From the NCBI RefSeq assembly GCF_001484965.1, contig NZ_KQ947394.1, forward strand, positions 186,001 to 250,000: a stretch of DNA of 64,000 nt, in the 5' to 3' direction. The translations under genes were made by a program, and so were the position numbers. The notes beneath the pieces were generated by a model, which was given only the letters and a program-made list of their open reading frames with translations, was not told where the DNA came from and did no database searches. The first letter of the stretch is position 1. The number at the start of each line of letters is the position of its first letter. Shown here piece by piece: positions 17,147 to 26,413 of the stretch. Source of the DNA: Shouchella shacheensis. GTDB lineage: Bacteria > Bacillota > Bacilli > Bacillales > Bacillaceae_D.

Positions 17147-18312
17147 TATACGTTTCTCCTTTGCTCCTTTATTGTTTTCCTAGAAATCTCGATTTCCTCC
17201 ATGACCTTAGCCGTGTGTTCCCCGAGCTTCGGGGCTTGCGATTGTATTTTCCCGGGCGTTTCTGATAATTTAATGGGAATGCCAATTTGCCTCGTCCCCC
17301 CGAGTGTTGAATGATGTACGGATTGAATCATCTCACGAGCCAACACTTGGGGATCGTTAACCATTTCGTGAAAATTTAAAACCGGAGCCACACACGCGTC
17401 TTTGCCGGAAAAGTTGTCGAGCCACTCGGCCAGTGTTCTCTGCGAAATGATCGTTTGGATCTCATACTTTAACCGGTGCTGTTCATGTAGGGGCGCGTCT
17501 AGTAACGGGATAAAGTCCCTTCTGTCGATCACCTGACAAAAGCTTTGCCAAAACTTTGGCTCTAGTGCGCCAACAGAGAGAAAGCGGCCGTCTTTCGTTT
17601 CGTAGACCTCATAGCAGGCTAGCCCTCCACTTAACACTTGCTCGCCTCTCCTCGGTTCGACATCCTCCACTAAGTAGTTCGGAAGGAGCGTTTGCAACCA
17701 GGAAATAACGCCGTCCATCATGGAAACATCAATGAATTGCCCTTTCCCTGATCTTTCTCTCTCGAACAAAGCAAGCAGGATCCCTACGGCCGCTGGAAGA
17801 GCTCCTCCGCCAATATCCGCGAGTTGCGCGGCAGGGACAACCGGTTTTCCGTCTTTTTCTCCCATTAGGTTCAATAACCCTGCATAGCTAAGATAATTAA
17901 TGTCATGCCCGGGGCGGTCTGCGTAAGGGCCCGTTTGCCCATAGCCTGTGATCGCACAGTAGATCAGAGCGGGATTAACGGTGTTCAATGGTTCATAGCC
18001 TAGGCCCAGTCGCTCCATCACACCCGGACGGAACGATTCCACTACCACATCCGCGTTTTCCACCAACTTGAGAAACTGTTCTTTTCCCTCTTCCGACTTT
18101 AGATTAACGCAAATGCTCTTCTTATTACGATTGAGAGAATGAAAAAGAGCACTATCCTCGCCAAGCTTCGGCTCATATGCTCTCGCATAATCGCCGACTT
18201 TCGGATCCTCCACTTTAATAACCTCCGCCCCGAAATCAGCGAGAAGCATCGTACAGTAAGGACCTGGAAGCAAACGGGTCAAATCAAGAATTCGAATGGA
18301 TGTTAACGGCAC
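17146..18312 (-). CDS. CaiB/BaiF-family (type III) CoA-transferase
   Basis: A 388-residue family III CoA-transferase. RILDLTRLLPGPYCTMLLAD and the catalytic-Asp region GHDINYLSYAGLLNL near residue 130 fit the alpha-methylacyl-CoA racemase/CaiB group. Members swap CoA between acids or racemise 2-methylacyl-CoA. In this operon it could move CoA to the incoming acid or handle branched intermediates. GTG start with AAAGGAGG upstream. Confidence 0.87.
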   Translation of the reverse strand: MPLTSIRILDLTRLLPGPYCTMLLADFGAEVIKVEDPKVGDYARAYEPKLGEDSALFHSLNRNKKSICVNLKSEEGKEQFLKLVENADVVVESFRPGVMERLGLGYEPLNTVNPALIYCAITGYGQTGPYADRPGHDINYLSYAGLLNLMGEKDGKPVVPAAQLADIGGGALPAAVGILLALFERERSGKGQFIDVSMMDGVISWLQTLLPNYLVEDVEPRRGEQVLSGGLACYEVYETKDGRFLSVGALEPKFWQSFCQVIDRRDFIPLLDAPLHEQHRLKYEIQTIISQRTLAEWLDNFSGKDACVAPVLNFHEMVNDPQVLAREMIQSVHHSTLGGTRQIGIPIKLSETPGKIQSQAPKLGEHTAKVMEEIEISRKTIKEQRRNV

Positions 18313-18335
18313 TCAAGATCCTCCTTTTTTCGTCG

Positions 18336-19490
18336 CTACAGCCTCTCGATAATCGTTGCGTTCGCCATCCCGTGCCCCTCGCACATCGTCTGCAGCCCGT
18401 ATCGTCCTCCCGTTCGCTCCAGCTCGTGCATCATCGTGATCATTAACCGCGCGCCACTTGCTCCTAAGGGATGGCCAAGCGCAATCGCCCCGCCATTCGG
18501 GTTGAGCTTTTTGGGATCGGCACCGGTTTCGTGCAGCCAAGCAAGCGGGACAGAGGCGAACGCCTCATTCACTTCATACATGTCGATATCATCGATCGAG
18601 AGGCCTGCCTTTTTCAGCACTTTTTCCGTCGCCGGAATCGGTCCTGTCAGCATGAATGTCGGATCGGAGCCAACCACAGAGCGGGCAACGACTCGAAAAC
18701 GAGGCTTCAACCCAAGTTCCTCCGCCTTTTCGCGAGACATAAGCAGGAGTGCTGCGGCTCCATCACTGATTTGACTCGAGTTTCCAGCCGTTACGCTTCC
18801 GTCTTCTTTAAAGGCGGGTTGAAGTTCAGCTAATTTTCCATGCGTCGAATTCTCTCTCGGCCCTTCATCCTCTTTGATGGTCGTTTTCGTTCCATCTGGA
18901 AGCGTCACTTCTAAAGGCATGATTTCCCGGACGAAGCGCCCGTCACTTCTTGCAGCCACAGCTTTCCCATGGCTTTCCAGTGAAAACGCATCCATTTGCT
19001 CGCGACTGATCCCCCATTTACTTGCGATCAACTCTGCCGATAACCCCTGGTTGATGATTTCATACGTTGAGGTCAATTCCTCACTCATCTTCGCTCCTTG
19101 CACATTCGAAAACATCGGGGCACGGGACATACTCTCAACCCCGCCAGCGACCACAACATCCATGTCCCCACTCATAATCGCCTGGGCAGCGAAATGCACC
19201 GCCTGCTGGCTCGAGCCACATTGACGGTCAATCGTTGTGCCGGGCACCTCAATCGGATAATCAGCAATCAACGCAGCTAGCCTTGCAATATCGCCAGCCT
19301 GCTCCCCAGATTGGGTCACACAGCCAAAAATTACATCTTCGACCTCTTCAGGGGAAACCCCCGCTCTTTTCACCACTTCTTTTAACGGCTTCGCACCGAG
19401 TTCCGCGGCATGGATGCCACTTAACGCTCCGTTTCGCTTACCGACGGGTGTTCTGACCGCCTCTACAATCACAGCTTCACGCATATGCAT
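18336..19490 (-). CDS. Acetyl-CoA C-acyltransferase (thiolase)
   Basis: A 384-residue thiolase that cleaves 3-ketoacyl-CoA. The nucleophilic Cys is in DRQCGSSQQAVHFAAQ, the His in NPNGGAIALGHPLGASGAR, and the second catalytic Cys in MCEGHGMANA near the end. All three active-site blocks are intact and length is normal. It follows the MaoC-like gene in the operon and supplies the final beta-oxidation step. Two ATGs (residues 1 and 3) are equally possible starts. Confidence 0.92.
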   Translation of the reverse strand: MHMREAVIVEAVRTPVGKRNGALSGIHAAELGAKPLKEVVKRAGVSPEEVEDVIFGCVTQSGEQAGDIARLAALIADYPIEVPGTTIDRQCGSSQQAVHFAAQAIMSGDMDVVVAGGVESMSRAPMFSNVQGAKMSEELTSTYEIINQGLSAELIASKWGISREQMDAFSLESHGKAVAARSDGRFVREIMPLEVTLPDGTKTTIKEDEGPRENSTHGKLAELQPAFKEDGSVTAGNSSQISDGAAALLLMSREKAEELGLKPRFRVVARSVVGSDPTFMLTGPIPATEKVLKKAGLSIDDIDMYEVNEAFASVPLAWLHETGADPKKLNPNGGAIALGHPLGASGARLMITMMHELERTGGRYGLQTMCEGHGMANATIIERL

Positions 19491-19514
19491 GTTCCTTTCC
19501 CCTCTGTTTTTTGA

Positions 19515-19940
19515 TTACACCGCTACAAATACATCTGTATTGGAGGTCAGTATTTTCTGTTCGTTTTGATTCTTGATCACTACGTCTATCGTTAGTAGCC
19601 CACGCTTTCCATTTGACGCTTGTTTCTTATCAACGACTGTGAACTCGCCTGTTAATTGGTCGTTTGGTCGCACAGGAGCCTTCCATTGTATTTCTGCTCC
19701 AACGCCTCCTAGACAATCGCTGCCAAGGATATCCTTTCTCACCCACTCCGCCCAGACAACGGCCAGTGAATGAAATCCCGAGGCAATCAATGATCCATAT
19801 GGACTCTCTTTGGCAGCCTCTTCATCAATATGAAAGTACTGTGGATCATATTTCTCCGCGAATTCAATAATCTCCTCTTTTGTCACGGTAACAGTTTCAG
19901 TGACATAGTGATCTCCAATGGAAAACTCCTCAAATTTCAT
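19515..19940 (-). CDS. MaoC-like dehydratase (enoyl-CoA hydratase type)
   Basis: A 141-residue single hot-dog protein. YFHIDEEAAKESPYGSLIASGFHS holds the hydratase-2 motif with the catalytic Asp and His (split here: HIDEEAAKESPYG, then LIASGFH). It probably hydrates enoyl-CoA in this beta-oxidation operon, standing in for a crotonase, of which none is present nearby. It lies 13 bases after the acyl-CoA dehydrogenase gene. Confidence 0.87.
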   Translation of the reverse strand: MKFEEFSIGDHYVTETVTVTKEEIIEFAEKYDPQYFHIDEEAAKESPYGSLIASGFHSLAVVWAEWVRKDILGSDCLGGVGAEIQWKAPVRPNDQLTGEFTVVDKKQASNGKRGLLTIDVVIKNQNEQKILTSNTDVFVAV

Positions 19941-19953
19941 TCAGATCGCCTCT

Positions 19954-21099
19954 CTACAGCCCTATATTTTTGGCAATAATCCCTTTCATAATCTCATTGG
20001 ACCCTGCATAAATCGAGTTAACAGCGACATCACGATACCTTCTCGCAATCTCGTATTCTTCCATGTACCCGTACCCGCCATGCAGTTGCATACACTCCCC
20101 CGCCACTTTCTTTGCGAGGTCCGTGATCCACCATTTGGCCATCGAAACCTCATTGACCATCTCTTTTCCGGCGATATGATCATCAATGAGTTTATTGACA
20201 AACGTTCTTCCGATTTGAATTTCCGTTTTCATTTCAGCGATTTTAAACTGTGTGTTTTGAAACTGGCTGATGCTTCGCCCAAACGCTTTTCGTTGTTTTA
20301 CGTAGTCAATCGTTTGATCTACCATGACTTCAGCTGCTGTAATGCTCGAAATCGAGACCATTAAGCGTTCTTGCTGCAGCTTTTCCATTAAATAATAAAA
20401 GCCTTTGTTTTCCTCCCCGAGCATGTTGGCAGCAGGAACACGGACGTCCTCGAAGATCAATTCGCTTGTGTCACTCGCATGCTGGCCGACTTTCTGCAGC
20501 TTTTTTCCCTTTGAAAAGCCCGGGGTGCCGGCTTCTACCACAAATAGACTGATTCCTTTGTGAGGCGGGGTGGCCTTAGGGTCTGTTTTACAAACCACCA
20601 CCACAAGGTCTGCATAGAACCCATTCGTGATAAACGTTTTCTCGCCGTTCATCACGTAGTCATCGCCATCTTTGACAGCCGTCGTTTTGATTGCGGCTAG
20701 ATCGGACCCTGTCCCTGGTTCTGTCATCGCAATCGCCGAGATCAAATCCCCGCTGATTGCTCCAGGCAACCAGCGTTTCTTCTGTTCTTCTGTACCAAAG
20801 GTTTCAATGTAGGGAATGACAATGTCGTTATGAAGGCCGATTCCAACAAGTCCTGCACCAACCTTATCGAGTTCTTCACTGATGACCACCGCGTAACCAA
20901 AATCAGCGTTTACCCCTCCATATGCCTCCTCCACTTGCGGGCAAAGATAGCCTTGTTCGCCCGCCTTTTTCCAGAAAGACCTTGGCACTTGCTTGTTCTC
21001 TTCCCACTGGTCAAAGTAAGGCACGGCTTCCTTTTCAAGAAACTTGCGCAAGGACTGACGAAAAATATCATGTTCTTCACTTAGGTAAGGTGCTTCCAT
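19954..21099 (-). CDS. Acyl-CoA dehydrogenase
   Basis: A 381-residue flavoenzyme. AIAMTEPGTGSDLAAIKTTA is the first family signature, and QLHGGYGYMEEYEIARRYRD the second, where the Glu at GYMEEY-type position acts as base in many members. It takes the first oxidation step on acyl-CoA with FAD and passes electrons to ETF. ETF genes are not in the window. AAAGGAGG precedes the ATG. Confidence 0.92.
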   Translation of the reverse strand: MEAPYLSEEHDIFRQSLRKFLEKEAVPYFDQWEENKQVPRSFWKKAGEQGYLCPQVEEAYGGVNADFGYAVVISEELDKVGAGLVGIGLHNDIVIPYIETFGTEEQKKRWLPGAISGDLISAIAMTEPGTGSDLAAIKTTAVKDGDDYVMNGEKTFITNGFYADLVVVVCKTDPKATPPHKGISLFVVEAGTPGFSKGKKLQKVGQHASDTSELIFEDVRVPAANMLGEENKGFYYLMEKLQQERLMVSISSITAAEVMVDQTIDYVKQRKAFGRSISQFQNTQFKIAEMKTEIQIGRTFVNKLIDDHIAGKEMVNEVSMAKWWITDLAKKVAGECMQLHGGYGYMEEYEIARRYRDVAVNSIYAGSNEIMKGIIAKNIGL

Positions 21100-21123
21100 A
21101 TGGGAATCCTCCTTTGGATGTCG

Positions 21124-21891
21124 TTACTTCGGCTGCATCCGAATCGCCCCGTCCAGGCGAATGGTCTCGCCATTGAGCATCGGATTTTCAATGATGCTTT
21201 TGGCGAGTTGGGCATACTCCGCTGGATAGCCAAGTCTTGATGGAAACGGTGTCATTTCTCCGAGTGCTTGTTTGGCTTTATCCGGAAGGCTCGCAAACAG
21301 CGGTGTTTCAAACAGACCAGGAGCAATCGTCATCACGCGGATGCCAAGCGTGGAAAGATCCCTCGCGATCGGCAATGTCATCCCGACGATTCCCCCTTTT
21401 GAAGCACTGTAAGCAGCCTGACCGATTTGGCCGTCATAAGCGGCAACCGAGGCCGTATTAATGATGACCCCTCGTTCTTGCTCATCATTGATATCATTTG
21501 TACTCATCTTCTCAGCAGCGAGGCGAATGGCATTAAAGGTACCGATTAAATTCACCTCGATGACGTTTGAGAAAGAATCCAATTGATGCACACCTCTCTT
21601 CCCGACGGTCTTCTCAGCACTGCCAATTCCAGCGCAATTGACGAGAATGTGAATGAAACCTAATCGGTTGACCGCCTGACTCAGCGCAGCCTCCACGCTG
21701 GACTCATCCGTGACATCCGTTTTCACAAACATAGCGGCCTCCCCTAGCTCCTCGGCCAGTTTCCATCCCCTTTCTTCTGCTAAATCAAGAATAGCAGCTC
21801 TGCCCCCCTGTGAGATGATGTTTCTTACAGTCGCTTCGCCAAGGCCTGACGCTCCTCCTGTTACGACGGCCACACTCTGTTCAATGTTCAT
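21124..21891 (-). CDS. Short-chain dehydrogenase, 3-hydroxyacyl-CoA dehydrogenase type
   Basis: A 255-residue SDR with the cofactor motif [31 protein letters not shown], and the catalytic Ser-Tyr-Lys in [24 protein letters not shown]. The pattern ([23 protein letters not shown]) is that of type II 3-hydroxyacyl-CoA dehydrogenases (17-beta-HSD10 group), which use NAD. I chose the ATG at 21891 with GGGAGG eight bases ahead; it overlaps the TetR gene end by 11 bases. It fills the third beta-oxidation step. Confidence 0.88.
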   Translation of the reverse strand: MNIEQSVAVVTGGASGLGEATVRNIISQGGRAAILDLAEERGWKLAEELGEAAMFVKTDVTDESSVEAALSQAVNRLGFIHILVNCAGIGSAEKTVGKRGVHQLDSFSNVIEVNLIGTFNAIRLAAEKMSTNDINDEQERGVIINTASVAAYDGQIGQAAYSASKGGIVGMTLPIARDLSTLGIRVMTIAPGLFETPLFASLPDKAKQALGEMTPFPSRLGYPAEYAQLAKSIIENPMLNGETIRLDGAIRMQPK

Positions 21892-22489
21892 TGCTGATGC
21901 CTCCCTTAACAAGAATTCTTAGTAGATACTTAGAAACGTCCTCGGCCATTTCCGATTGGTCTTTTTCTCCTTCCACTGTATACCATTGCGTCACCCAGTT
22001 CATGGCTCCTAACATAATGTTTCTTACTACTTTTATGTCCGAGGAAACAAATTCACCCCTTACAATTCCCTCTTCAATCATTTGATCGAAGCATTTCTCA
22101 TAATCATTCCTTAACGTCAGAATCTTCTCCAACTGCTGGGTTGAAAACGATTGTTTTGGATTCAACATCATTTCAAACCCAGATCGTTCACTGATGAGGT
22201 ACTCGATGTGAACCTTCACCGCCCTTCTTACCTTTTCAATTACAGGCAAGTGCTGCCGTTGAACTGCTTGAACATTTTTAATGCTTTGTTCCAAGAGCAT
22301 TTCTTGCCCTTGAAATAACAAATCCTGTTTATCTTTAAAATAGTAGTAAACCGAACCTTTCGTCATCAGAAGCGTCGATGCGATTTCCTCCATCGTCGTC
22401 CCGTGGTAGCCTTTTTCAGCTAAAATGCTCATGGCCGAACGGATGATTTCCTCTTTTCTTTTGGCGGTTTTCCTTTCGCGAAAAGACAA
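21881..22489 (-). CDS. TetR-family regulator of the fatty-acid operon
   Basis: A 202-residue TetR-type regulator with a DNA-binding domain at residues 10-60 ([34 protein letters not shown]). It is the first gene of the operon and so likely represses itself and the degradation genes, with an acyl-CoA as inducer, as FadR does in B. subtilis. TTG start with AAGGAAG upstream. A near-palindromic candidate operator lies at 22600-22619. Confidence 0.88.
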   Translation of the reverse strand: MSFRERKTAKRKEEIIRSAMSILAEKGYHGTTMEEIASTLLMTKGSVYYYFKDKQDLLFQGQEMLLEQSIKNVQAVQRQHLPVIEKVRRAVKVHIEYLISERSGFEMMLNPKQSFSTQQLEKILTLRNDYEKCFDQMIEEGIVRGEFVSSDIKVVRNIMLGAMNWVTQWYTVEGEKDQSEMAEDVSKYLLRILVKGGISNEH

Positions 22490-22520
22490 TGGGTGTTCAC
22501 TTCCTTTATGTAATTCATGC

Positions 22521-22534
22521 TGTAAACGTTACCA
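22521..22534 (+). promoter_or_regulatory. Candidate cre (CcpA) site
   Basis: TGTAAACGTTACCA matches the catabolite-responsive element pattern TGWAANCGNTNWCA at all but one position. It lies just downstream of the -10 box of the fatty-acid operon, where CcpA binding would block transcription during growth on sugars. Confidence 0.5.
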
Positions 22535-22536
22535 TC

Positions 22537-22565
22537 ATTCTAGTGATTCATTTTTTGACTGTCAA
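22537..22565 (-). promoter_or_regulatory. Sigma-A promoter of the fatty-acid operon
   Basis: TTGACA (22560-22565) and TAGAAT (22537-22542) with a 17-base spacer on the minus strand, about 50 bases upstream of the TetR gene start. Confidence 0.85.
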
Positions 22566-22599
22566 GTTAATTTTCTAAAAGTTCAGGACGAATATCTAT

Positions 22600-22619
22600 T
22601 TAATTAAACGTTTGATTAA
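22600..22619. promoter_or_regulatory. Candidate TetR operator, near-perfect 20-base palindrome
   Basis: On the minus strand TTAATCAAACGTTTAATTAA, one base off a perfect 10+10 palindrome centred on ACGT. It lies 34 bases upstream of the -35 box. The identical 20-mer occurs at 41870-41889. Confidence 0.6.
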
Positions 22620-22709
22620 ACGTTCCGTAACGTCTTTCAATATAGGTACCGGATCTAGAAACGTTGAATCTTTGAGAGGTTGCACAATTATACCTGCTGC
22701 CACCAAAAA

Positions 22710-22737
22710 GCTCCCCGGTCGCTTATGACCGGAGAGC
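22710..22737 (-). terminator. Terminator of the DUF2188 gene
   Basis: On the minus strand GCTCTCCGGTC pairs with GACCGGGGAGC around a six-base loop, followed by TTTTTGG; 15 bases beyond the stop. Confidence 0.85.
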
Positions 22738-22751
22738 CCCACGCCTATTGA

Positions 22752-23204
22752 TTAACGTTCGTAATTCACCTTTTCCTCCACACTATGATCCTGCTTATGA
22801 ATCACAAGGTGCGTCCCTTTGTTACGGGCAATTTCACGGCCGCGTTTGACGGCTTCTTGCTTATTCTCATAAACTTCCGCCGGCTTTTTCGCTCCTTCCG
22901 CTTGAATCGCCCAACCGCCGTCCGGGTGAGGCGTCACAAATTGCGGCTTTTCCATCAGCTCTGGTCGGCTACTTGGATCCCGCTCCTCATCCGGGCTCGT
23001 GTCTGCACTCTCGAGAAACTGCTGGATTTCCTTTTGGCTTGCATTTTCATGCCATTCTTTTGCCTGCTCTGTCGCAATGGGAATCGCTCGTCCCTCGTCA
23101 TATCCATCACGAACCATGGCATTCGCTATTTTTATCGCTTTTTTACGGACGCTTTTGTCGAGGTTTCTATAAGAAGATGGGTAATCATTCATGGTCCAAG
23201 GCAT
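22752..23204 (-). CDS. ChaB-like / DUF2188 domain protein
   Basis: A 150-residue soluble protein with two parts. The first (residues 1-60, MNDYPSSYRNLDKSVRKKAI, EGRAIPIATEQAKEW) resembles the ChaB/YdaT-type helical domain. The second (residues 85-140, FVTPHPDGGWAIQAEGAKKP, GREIARNKGTHLVIHKQD) is a DUF2188 domain. Such genes are often stress-related in Bacillus, but the function is unknown. It stands alone with its own terminator and a GGGGGAGG ribosome site. Confidence 0.8.
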   Translation of the reverse strand: MPWTMNDYPSSYRNLDKSVRKKAIKIANAMVRDGYDEGRAIPIATEQAKEWHENASQKEIQQFLESADTSPDEERDPSSRPELMEKPQFVTPHPDGGWAIQAEGAKKPAEVYENKQEAVKRGREIARNKGTHLVIHKQDHSVEEKVNYER

Positions 23205-23303
23205 CTTTTGTCCTCCCCCTTTCTAGTACTTTTACCTCCTATAGCCGAAATGGGGAGGTGCCAAACGTGAACGAACAGGATGCTAGAATGACTTTGAAAA
23301 AAG

Positions 23304-24212
23304 TTACCGCATTTCGCTTAACAAGCCTACACCCGCTTGACGCAACATGTCTTTGCTTATCGTCATTCGGACCGTTAGCAACGGATTGACTACTTGGCAC
23401 ACTTCCACATCTGCCGAAGCACTTAATAGCATTATGGCTTCATGATAAGACAAGGAGGAGTGATCGCGTACGTGGGACGCCAATTCTTTCACCGCTCGCT
23501 TCACACATGCTTGAAAGGAATCCCCAGAGGAAATGACGGACACCGATTGTTCATCCTCTAGCCATGGCAGATGTACGGCTTTCTTTTCAACACTCAACGT
23601 GACCGTCACATGCGCGGCGGCTTCTACCCCTGTCACGCCTACTTCCCCGTCGCCCATCGCGGCATGGATGTCTCCTAATGCAAAGAGGGCGCCGGGAGCT
23701 TCTACCGGGAAGTAGAGCGTGGCTCCTTCCGTAATTTTCGTGTTGTCCATGTTTCCACCATGATCGCCAGGCGTGCCGCACGGAACCGCTTCTCCCTTTG
23801 GGGCAACGCCGATGACGCCAATCATCTTCCGGAGGGGAATCGTAATTGCATCATTAAACTGGACGCCTTCTTCTGTAATCTCCATCACTCGTGTCTCGAA
23901 AGATTCGACCTCATCGCCTAATACGCCAAGGTCCGGGCTTACCGCCATCACGCCTTGCGGTGCCAACTCAATTTTTTCAATCCTTACTCTCAGCCGATCC
24001 CCTGGTTCCGCCCCTTCGACATAGATTGGGCCTGTCGCTGGGTTCACAGAGGCCCAGTCGATCGCATCGTACGTGGATTTTTCATCCGTCACTTGATTGG
24101 TGAAGGCATCATAGGTCTCCAACCGTACCGTGCTTCCTGACGATACTGTTGCCGCCACCTCTGCGTCTTTTGCAAAACTGTAGATGAATGTTTCTTTGTT
24201 CACTTCTACCAT
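23304..24212 (-). CDS. Acetamidase/formamidase family hydrolase
   Basis: A 302-residue FmdA/AmdA-family amidase. The beta-rich N-terminal half has GPIYVEGAEPGDRLRVRIEK, followed by the metal-site region GTPGDHGGNMDN and GDIHAAMGDGEVGVTGVE, the strongest family motifs. Members hydrolyse formamide, acetamide or related short amides to ammonia and acid. It stands alone behind a terminator, so its link to the ATP-grasp pair upstream is only proximity. Confidence 0.88.
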   Translation of the reverse strand: MVEVNKETFIYSFAKDAEVAATVSSGSTVRLETYDAFTNQVTDEKSTYDAIDWASVNPATGPIYVEGAEPGDRLRVRIEKIELAPQGVMAVSPDLGVLGDEVESFETRVMEITEEGVQFNDAITIPLRKMIGVIGVAPKGEAVPCGTPGDHGGNMDNTKITEGATLYFPVEAPGALFALGDIHAAMGDGEVGVTGVEAAAHVTVTLSVEKKAVHLPWLEDEQSVSVISSGDSFQACVKRAVKELASHVRDHSSLSYHEAIMLLSASADVEVCQVVNPLLTVRMTISKDMLRQAGVGLLSEMR

Positions 24213-24367
24213 TTGCTATCCCTCCTCATTTCATTGAAAATTTCTTCATCTCTCCCTATCATAGCAGAACAGAAAGGGCAGGGTACGACTATTTTATTTG
24301 ATGGCGTTCGCGCGTTGTTGGAAAGGCACCTTTGATTAAAGAGTACAATCCCCCCCATCCATAAAGA

Positions 24368-24396
24368 ACGGTGCAAAGGACCCTCCTTTGCACCGT
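24368..24396. terminator. Strong hairpin after the ATP-grasp gene
   Basis: ACGGTGCAAAGGA pairs with TCCTTTGCACCGT over a three-base loop. The T-run is best on the plus strand (24396-24403), but on the minus strand TTCTTTA follows, so it likely ends the minus-strand ATP-grasp gene that stops five bases away. Confidence 0.75.
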
Positions 24397-24400
24397 TTTT

Positions 24401-25345
24401 TTATAGCAACACAGCCTCTTCTTGTTTCAACGTTTTTCCTAAAAACTTCGCGACTTCAAGCATGCCAAAGACATTCGCTCGTTGTTCTGCTTCCGAGTTG
24501 TAATTGGTATTCGTGTTGATGTCATACGTGTAGAGGGCGCCGTTCTCATCTCGGATGCATTCAATCCCTGCAATTTGGATGCCGTTCGCTTTCAGCACGG
24601 ACGCATACTTCTCCAAAATCGGTTCATTGAACGCCTCAACAATTTGAAACTTGGAGGTGGTTTCCTCTCCGACCGGGCAAAAAAGATCGCCGATCGAACA
24701 AGCATCCGCCGGGCATAGTTCAAAGCCTCCCGAAGTGTCCACTTGCACAGCATACATAAACGTTCCTCCAACAAATTCACAGCGCGTGATATACGGTTCT
24801 GGGGCTTGAATATACTCCTGTAAGAGAGTGAGGCCATCCACAGGTTCTTCAAAGTCGTCACTTTCAACGTAGGCTTTTAGGGCGGACACATCCTGAAACA
24901 GTTGAACGCCGAGCCCTTTTCCTGCACGGTTATGCTTTGTAATAAAGGCTTGTCCATCAAACGAGGCGGCGGCTCGCAGCAGTTCCTCTTTGCCGACAGC
25001 GACGATGGTTTTCGGAGTGCGAATGCCGTGTTTTTCAAGTTCCATGTATTGGACAACCTTGCTTACTTCTAGTTGCAGCGCTCGTTGATTGTTAATGACC
25101 GTTCGGCCATGGCGCTCCAACCAGGTAAGTACCGCATCTGCTAACTCAGGAGCAAAACGATGGCCTCTCGTATGCGCTGAGGCGCTCATACGACTGTAAA
25201 ATACTCCTTCTGGTGGTTCTTGGCTCAGGTCGATCGCCCCTGAACCGAGATGCCACTCTTCATACGGCAGGCCGAGCTCCTCCAGACGCTGAAACAGCGG
25301 CTCGGTCCATTCTTGATTTTCGTGAATGACATAGATTTTTTTCAT
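24401..25345 (-). CDS. RimK-type ATP-grasp ligase-like protein
   Basis: A 314-residue ATP-grasp protein. HNRAGKGLGVQLFQ is the glycine-rich loop with the ATP-binding Lys, LLQEYIQAPEPYITRCEFVG lies around the second ATP segment, and YDINTNTNYNSEAE carries the metal-binding Asp/Asn residues. RimK-like enzymes join an amino acid to a carboxylate via an acyl phosphate. It lies 12 bases after a flavin monooxygenase gene, so the two share a transcript. No peptide substrate gene is next to it, and the product is unknown. Confidence 0.75.
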   Translation of the reverse strand: MKKIYVIHENQEWTEPLFQRLEELGLPYEEWHLGSGAIDLSQEPPEGVFYSRMSASAHTRGHRFAPELADAVLTWLERHGRTVINNQRALQLEVSKVVQYMELEKHGIRTPKTIVAVGKEELLRAAASFDGQAFITKHNRAGKGLGVQLFQDVSALKAYVESDDFEEPVDGLTLLQEYIQAPEPYITRCEFVGGTFMYAVQVDTSGGFELCPADACSIGDLFCPVGEETTSKFQIVEAFNEPILEKYASVLKANGIQIAGIECIRDENGALYTYDINTNTNYNSEAEQRANVFGMLEVAKFLGKTLKQEEAVLL

Positions 25346-25357
25346 CGGAATCTCTCC

Positions 25358-26413
25358 TTACGCAAACGTGTTGGTGTAGTTTCGCAGCTTTTCTACAAGT
25401 GGCATGACCTCTTTAGAGAAGCGCTCCATTTCCTCATATTGAGGGGAGCACTGCAAGAGCAGTAAATCCAACCCGACCTTTTCGTATTCAAGAACACGTC
25501 GGGCAATTTGCTCGGGTGTTCCGACCAGCTGTGGACGCAGGCCGCGGTTGGAGACCGAATAATCCTGCAGCTTGATTTGCTGTTCCAGCTGCGATTTGCT
25601 TGTAAAGTCGTTATACCCTGCGTACGCATCCGATTCTTTGACGTCGGTAATTCGCTTAAGTTCCGCCTCAGCTTCTGCCTCCGTATCGCGGCAAATCACA
25701 TACGCGGCCATTCCAAACGAGGAGAAAGGCGGATGAGTGGTGGCGGCACGGCGTTTTTTCATGTCTTCAATCTTTAGGCCGACTTCTTCCACCGTGCCCC
25801 CGTGCATCACATACGCATCACACGTGGCCGCAATCGTTTCCTTGCCTTTCTCGCTCTCGCCCCCTGCGTATAAAATGGGGTGAGGCCGTTGAACGGGCTT
25901 TGGCGCCAACTTGGCATTTTCCACTTGATAATACGTGCCATCATACGAAAACGTCTCCTCGTGCCACAGACCTTTCAACACATCGAGAAATTCCTCAGTC
26001 CGCGCATAACGCTCATCATGTTCGGTAAACGCCCCTCCATATTGACGCGCTTCCTCTTCCCACCAAGCAGAGACAACATTGAGAGTAAAGCGGCCATTGC
26101 TAATCTGGTCCAAATTTGCGGCCATTTTCGCCGCCACCGCCGGGTTATGAAAGCCCGGGCGAATGGCCGACATGATCTCGATTTTCTCTGTCACCGAGGC
26201 GAGCGCTGCCGCCGTCGTCCACGCTTCAAGCGCGTCCTCGCCGGGTCCTTTAATATCATTTAAATAGAGTTCTGCAATTAAGGTCGTGTCGTATCCCCAT
26301 TGTTCTGCTGCTTGAACGACTTTTTTTGCATACTCAAACGTCGTTGGCATTTGTTCATTCTCCACATTGCGTAACCATCCGCCAAAAATCGGCAACCAAA
26401 ATCCGTATTTCAT
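25358..26413 (-). CDS. LLM-class flavin-dependent monooxygenase (SfnG/SsuD-like)
   Basis: A 351-residue luciferase-fold enzyme. YGFWLPIFGGWLRN at the start, AIRPGFHNPAVAAKMAANLD, the flavin segment SNGRFTLNVVSAWWEEEARQ and LYAGGESEKGKETIA fit the group of FMNH2-dependent sulfone and alkanesulfonate monooxygenases. Members free sulfur or carbon from organosulfur compounds. No flavin reductase or SsuABC transporter is adjacent. The co-transcribed partner is an ATP-grasp ligase, which is unusual for a plain desulfonation gene. Confidence 0.82.
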   Translation of the reverse strand: MKYGFWLPIFGGWLRNVENEQMPTTFEYAKKVVQAAEQWGYDTTLIAELYLNDIKGPGEDALEAWTTAAALASVTEKIEIMSAIRPGFHNPAVAAKMAANLDQISNGRFTLNVVSAWWEEEARQYGGAFTEHDERYARTEEFLDVLKGLWHEETFSYDGTYYQVENAKLAPKPVQRPHPILYAGGESEKGKETIAATCDAYVMHGGTVEEVGLKIEDMKKRRAATTHPPFSSFGMAAYVICRDTEAEAEAELKRITDVKESDAYAGYNDFTSKSQLEQQIKLQDYSVSNRGLRPQLVGTPEQIARRVLEYEKVGLDLLLLQCSPQYEEMERFSKEVMPLVEKLRNYTNTFA

